Positions 41,152 through 42,937 of a stretch of DNA of 42,937 nt are shown in pieces (within the stretch, counting starts at the first letter, position 1; every line of letters begins with the position of its first letter). The notes under the pieces are model-generated. The model saw only the letters and a list, made by a program, of their open reading frames with translations, had not been told where the DNA came from and made no database searches. The translations under genes and the position numbers were made by a program. The DNA is from Vulcanibacillus modesticaldus. GTDB taxonomy: Bacteria > Bacillota > Bacilli > Tepidibacillales > Tepidibacillaceae. The stretch covers positions 1 through 42,937 of the forward strand of contig NZ_MIJF01000009.1 in the NCBI RefSeq assembly GCF_001730235.1, given 5' to 3'.

Positions 41152-41180
41152 ATGTTAGCACATATGCTTATTATGTGCAA
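41152..41180 (-). promoter_or_regulatory. Candidate integrase promoter with an overlapping inverted repeat
   Basis: On the minus strand TTGCAC and TAACAT are 17 bp apart. The inverted repeat GCACAT-N9-ATGTGC (41158-41178) overlaps the -35 and spacer, so a repressor could block this promoter. Transcripts from it would carry the six-repeat block in their leader. Confidence 0.5.
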
Positions 41181-41249
41181 TGACGATTATGAAAATTAAA
41201 GAAATATTGAGAAAATGAGAGATTTGATATTTTCGCCAATGCATCAATT

Positions 41250-41528
41250 TTAATTTGACGAAAAATGTCGAAAATATGCTTTAACTAATCTCCTAAATGA
41301 AATAACCAATTGGAGTTCATGACTTAAAAGTTCATTAGGTATTAAGTCGTATACTTCAAAACCGAAGGCATTTGCGATTAACGTCAACTCTTGAATTGTA
41401 GGGCTTTTTTGGTTGTTTTCAATTCTTTGAATACGTGAACGACTAATACCGGTTAATTCGTAAAGTTTCTTTTGAGACATCCCTTGCATAGTTCGAATCT
41501 CTTTTAGTTTTGTGCCGATTTCTGTCAA
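41250..41528 (-). CDS. XRE-family repressor-like regulator
   Basis: A 92-residue protein. Residues 5-62 are an XRE/Cro HTH (LKEIRTMQGMSQKKLYELTGISRSRIQRIENNQKSPTIQELTLIANAFG). About 30 further residues follow, rich in aromatic and basic residues (YFRHFSSN). It is probably the repressor of the integrated element. The TTG at 41528 is 13 nt from AAAGGAGG, a long spacing, so the exact start is uncertain. Operator-like palindromes lie just upstream. Confidence 0.8.
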   Translation of the reverse strand: MTEIGTKLKEIRTMQGMSQKKLYELTGISRSRIQRIENNQKSPTIQELTLIANAFGFEVYDLIPNELLSHELQLVISFRRLVKAYFRHFSSN

Positions 41529-41556
41529 AGTTTGTCGAATTCCTCCTTTTTTTAAA

Positions 41557-41615
41557 TGCTCATATTTGAGCAGCTTGTACTAATTTTACTGTGTAGAGTG
41601 CTCATATATGATGCA
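41557..41615. promoter_or_regulatory. Operator-like palindrome pair upstream of the XRE gene
   Basis: TGCTCATATTTGAGCA (41557-41572) is a near-perfect 16-bp palindrome. A second site sharing TGCTCATAT-TGA (TGCTCATATATGATGCA) begins 42 bp further at 41599. Both are in front of the repressor gene, so autoregulation is the simplest reading. Confidence 0.6.
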
Positions 41616-41656
41616 TCTATACTCACTTGAATTTTTCTAATTTTCATTAAAATCGC

Positions 41657-41690
41657 CCATAATCGTCGAATATCGACTTTGATATTATGG
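41657..41690. promoter_or_regulatory. Nested inverted repeats
   Basis: Outer arms CCATAAT and ATTATGG (41657-41663 and 41684-41690) enclose the palindrome GTCGA-ATA-TCGAC (41665-41677). Both could be protein sites in the region that also holds the divergent SOS promoter. Confidence 0.4.
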
Positions 41691-41744
41691 CATGAGGGAT
41701 AGTACAATTTCATTACAAAATTCTTGGAAAAATAAAATAAACGA

Positions 41745-41756
41745 GAACAAACGTTC
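41745..41756 (+). promoter_or_regulatory. LexA (SOS) box
   Basis: GAAC-AAAC-GTTC matches the Gram-positive LexA box (GAACNNNNGTTC). A -10-like TAAAAT follows about 12 nt later and the small gene starts at 41809, so the box overlaps the promoter in the usual way. Confidence 0.7.
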
Positions 41757-41808
41757 TTATTTTTATGGTAAAATGTGATAAAAGAGATTATAAGCAGGAG
41801 GGACCGAA

Positions 41809-41916
41809 GTGGGGGAGAGTAGCGAAAAAAAAGATTACAGTTTAATAAAGTTTGTTGAGAAGATCAAAATAAAAAAAGAATTACAAAAAGAAAAGGAGCT
41901 ACTCACCCAGAAGTGA
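41809..41916 (+). CDS. Tiny highly charged protein behind an SOS box
   Basis: A 35-residue protein, MGESSEKKDYSLIKFVEKIK followed by a Lys/Glu-rich helix ending LLTQK. It has a strong ribosome binding site (GGAGGG) 6 nt before the GTG start, and a LexA box in its promoter. It is predicted to be one amphipathic helix. I do not recognise a family. Its own last codons form the left part of a hairpin (41894-41925), so transcription ends within or just after it. A role in induction of the integrated element is inference. Confidence 0.55.
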   Translation: MGESSEKKDYSLIKFVEKIKIKKELQKEKELLTQK

Positions 41917-41925
41917 GAAGCTCCT
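41894..41925 (+). terminator. Hairpin overlapping the end of the SOS-linked small gene
   Basis: AGGAGCT and AGCTCCT, with CTCAC and GTGAG inside, make a 12-bp interrupted stem over a six-base loop. The T-run is weak (AAAATTGATTTTA), so termination may be partial. Confidence 0.5.
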
Positions 41926-42146
41926 AAAATTGATTTTAGTAATATTTTTGTAGAAAGTTTTTCTAAAGAGTAAAGGTTGATTTTAAAAATTCCTAAAATA
42001 TTTTTGTTCCTTTATAGAACTTATAAAAATACCGAAGTATGTTTTACTAGCATTACTATTATTTCAACAGTTTTGGATAATTAGATAGCTATCATATTTA
42101 TTTAGCTATTTTTTCTAAGATATAATTAGTTTACGATTTTTATGAA
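41926..42146. other. AT-rich intergenic region, no gene seen
   Basis: About 220 nt, very AT-rich, between the hairpin and the convergent ABC ATPase remnant. I see no supported gene. Confidence 0.4.
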
Positions 42147-42690
42147 TTAATCAATTTTAAAAAATTTATCGTCCTGACTTAATTCTAATATTGTTGCTTG
42201 TTTGATTAAAGCAGGTTCTATTTTATCAATTCTTTCTCTTAATATTGGAACAATATATTGTCCTTTAATTTTGTTACAAATATTAAAAATTGTTTCAAGT
42301 TGATTTATGTGAGTATTTTCTAATTTATCATGAATTATGAAACGCGGGAATTCAATATTCTCTTCATGAAGATATTTTAAATATGCTAAATCAAATGCTA
42401 CAATTTGTCCTCTTTTTTTCCCTGTACCAGGATTACCAGACATATTTGATACAGTGAAAGGGGAAGATCCCTTTTCATTTTTCCAATTTTTATTATAGGT
42501 AAACACATATTTTTCGCCATATAATTGTTCTGAGAAGTCAGAGAAATGAGTATTGAATCTAACTAAAATATTTTCGATATTTTCTAGTGCATTCTCCAGT
42601 CGTTCATTAATTAAATCTAAATCTTTTTTATAAAATTCGATCCTTTTTTCAATTTTTTCAATAGTTTCTAGGTTTTCTAATATCCTTCCT
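42147..42690 (-). pseudogene. C-terminal remnant of a DUF2326/YydD-type ABC ATPase, cut by an IS element
   Basis: An open frame without a start of its own runs from 42690 to 42147, about 181 codons. The part nearest the IS is a coiled coil (ENLETIEKIEKRIEFYKKDLDLINERLENALENIENI). The rest (SGNPGTGKKRGQIVAFDLAYLKYLHE, then FPRFIIHDKLENTHINQLE and GQYIVPILRE) matches the DUF2326 C-terminus of SMC/Rad50-like ABC ATPases, where GTGKKRG is the signature region and IIHD the Walker B/D-loop region. A GTG at 42506 could only start a 119-residue piece. The frame meets a stop just inside the IS. Related ATPases belong to the ABC three-component conflict systems; the rest of the gene would lie beyond the IS. 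Confidence 0.75.
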
Positions 42691-42937
42691 TGGAGTTAGT
42701 ATAGTTTTGTGGACACACCTTAGTTAAGTCTAATACAATAATTTTGAGAGGATGTGTCCTATATGAAAAGAAAAGGTGTAGCAAAAAAATATACTGAAGA
42801 TTTTAAACAAACAATAGTGGAACTCTACAATTCTGGAACTCCAGTAAAAAAATTAAGTAGCGAATATGGTGTATCTGAAGTAACGATATATAAATGGATT
42901 AGGTCCTATACCCCTGTAGGTGAAGGAAAGGATTCCT
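42691..42937 (+). mobile_element. IS3-family element, left end (runs off the window)
   Basis: The element probably begins with TGGAGTTAGTATAG at 42691, where the DUF2326 frame breaks and the TG end typical of IS3-type elements appears. TTTTGTGGACACACC follows as the likely inverted repeat. The transposase orfA starts at 42763. The right end and the target duplication are outside the window. Confidence 0.7.
42763..42937 (+). CDS. IS3-family transposase OrfA, N-terminal part
   Basis: 58 codons from an ATG at 42763 to the window edge. The sequence KKYTEDFKQTIVELYNSGTPVKKLSSEYGVSEVTIYKWIRSY is the HTH of IS3/IS911-type OrfA proteins (HTH_Tnp_1). It binds the element's ends. AGAGGA lies about 10 nt upstream. 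The frame is intact as far as seen; OrfB, which carries the DDE catalytic domain, would follow outside. Confidence 0.85.
   Translation, partial: MKRKGVAKKYTEDFKQTIVELYNSGTPVKKLSSEYGVSEVTIYKWIRSYTPVGEGKDS

Overview
The window is low-GC DNA from a Gram-positive, spore-forming bacterium of the Bacillales type. The evidence is the strong AGGAGG ribosome binding sites, frequent TTG/GTG starts, YjcZ-like tiny membrane proteins, a YwiC homologue beside nitrate respiration genes, LiaFSR, a spore-photoproduct-lyase-family enzyme, and the YjcF/YjcG and YutG-type PgpA genes. A nitrate-respiring thermophile of the Tepidibacillus/Vulcanibacillus sort would fit, but the genus is my inference.

Left part (1-3.4 kb): the start of an ISL3-family transposase at the window edge, a small YqfT/DUF2624-like gene, four consecutive tiny Gly/Tyr-rich membrane proteins (three of them below 50 codons), then a Crp/Fnr regulator and YwiC on the minus strand.

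Nitrate respiration block (3.5-17.3 kb): an unusual siroheme-reductase-like ferredoxin is followed by a PAS histidine kinase with a four-cysteine cluster (NreB-like) and a NarL-family response regulator (NreC-like). A GC-rich palindrome then precedes narK-type transporter 1, narK-type transporter 2 and narGHJI. A membrane-anchored NreA-like GAF protein and a small HTH protein follow. Together these look like a complete sense-import-respire module for nitrate. The molybdenum cofactor genes it needs lie about 10 kb further on: moeB/thiF-like and a moaD-moaE fusion on the minus strand, and a moeA-PBP fusion, moaA, moaC and moaB/mog on the plus strand.

Middle (17.4-28 kb): a 51-codon gene behind a leader that can sequester its own Shine-Dalgarno, liaFSR (envelope stress), then a minus-strand group of NAD kinase, nucleoside phosphorylase-like protein, SPL-family radical SAM protein and a short-chain dehydrogenase. 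Next come feoA and a feoB split into separate G-domain and membrane genes.

Right core (32-39 kb): housekeeping and RNA-related genes (Dabb protein, AlaX editing protein, PHP phosphoesterase, GNAT, two 2H phosphoesterases, PgpA) and three unrecognised genes. A five-tRNA cluster follows: fMet, Asp, a CAT tRNA (Met or Ile2), Leu-TAA and Val-GAC.

Accessory end (39.8-42.9 kb): a tyrosine integrase abuts tRNA-Val. Behind it are six GGCGCTC repeats, an XRE repressor with operator-like palindromes, an SOS-box-controlled 35-codon gene, and the C-terminal remnant of a DUF2326/YydD-type ABC ATPase cut by an IS3-family element that runs off the window. This is the left part of an integrated element whose far end is not in view.
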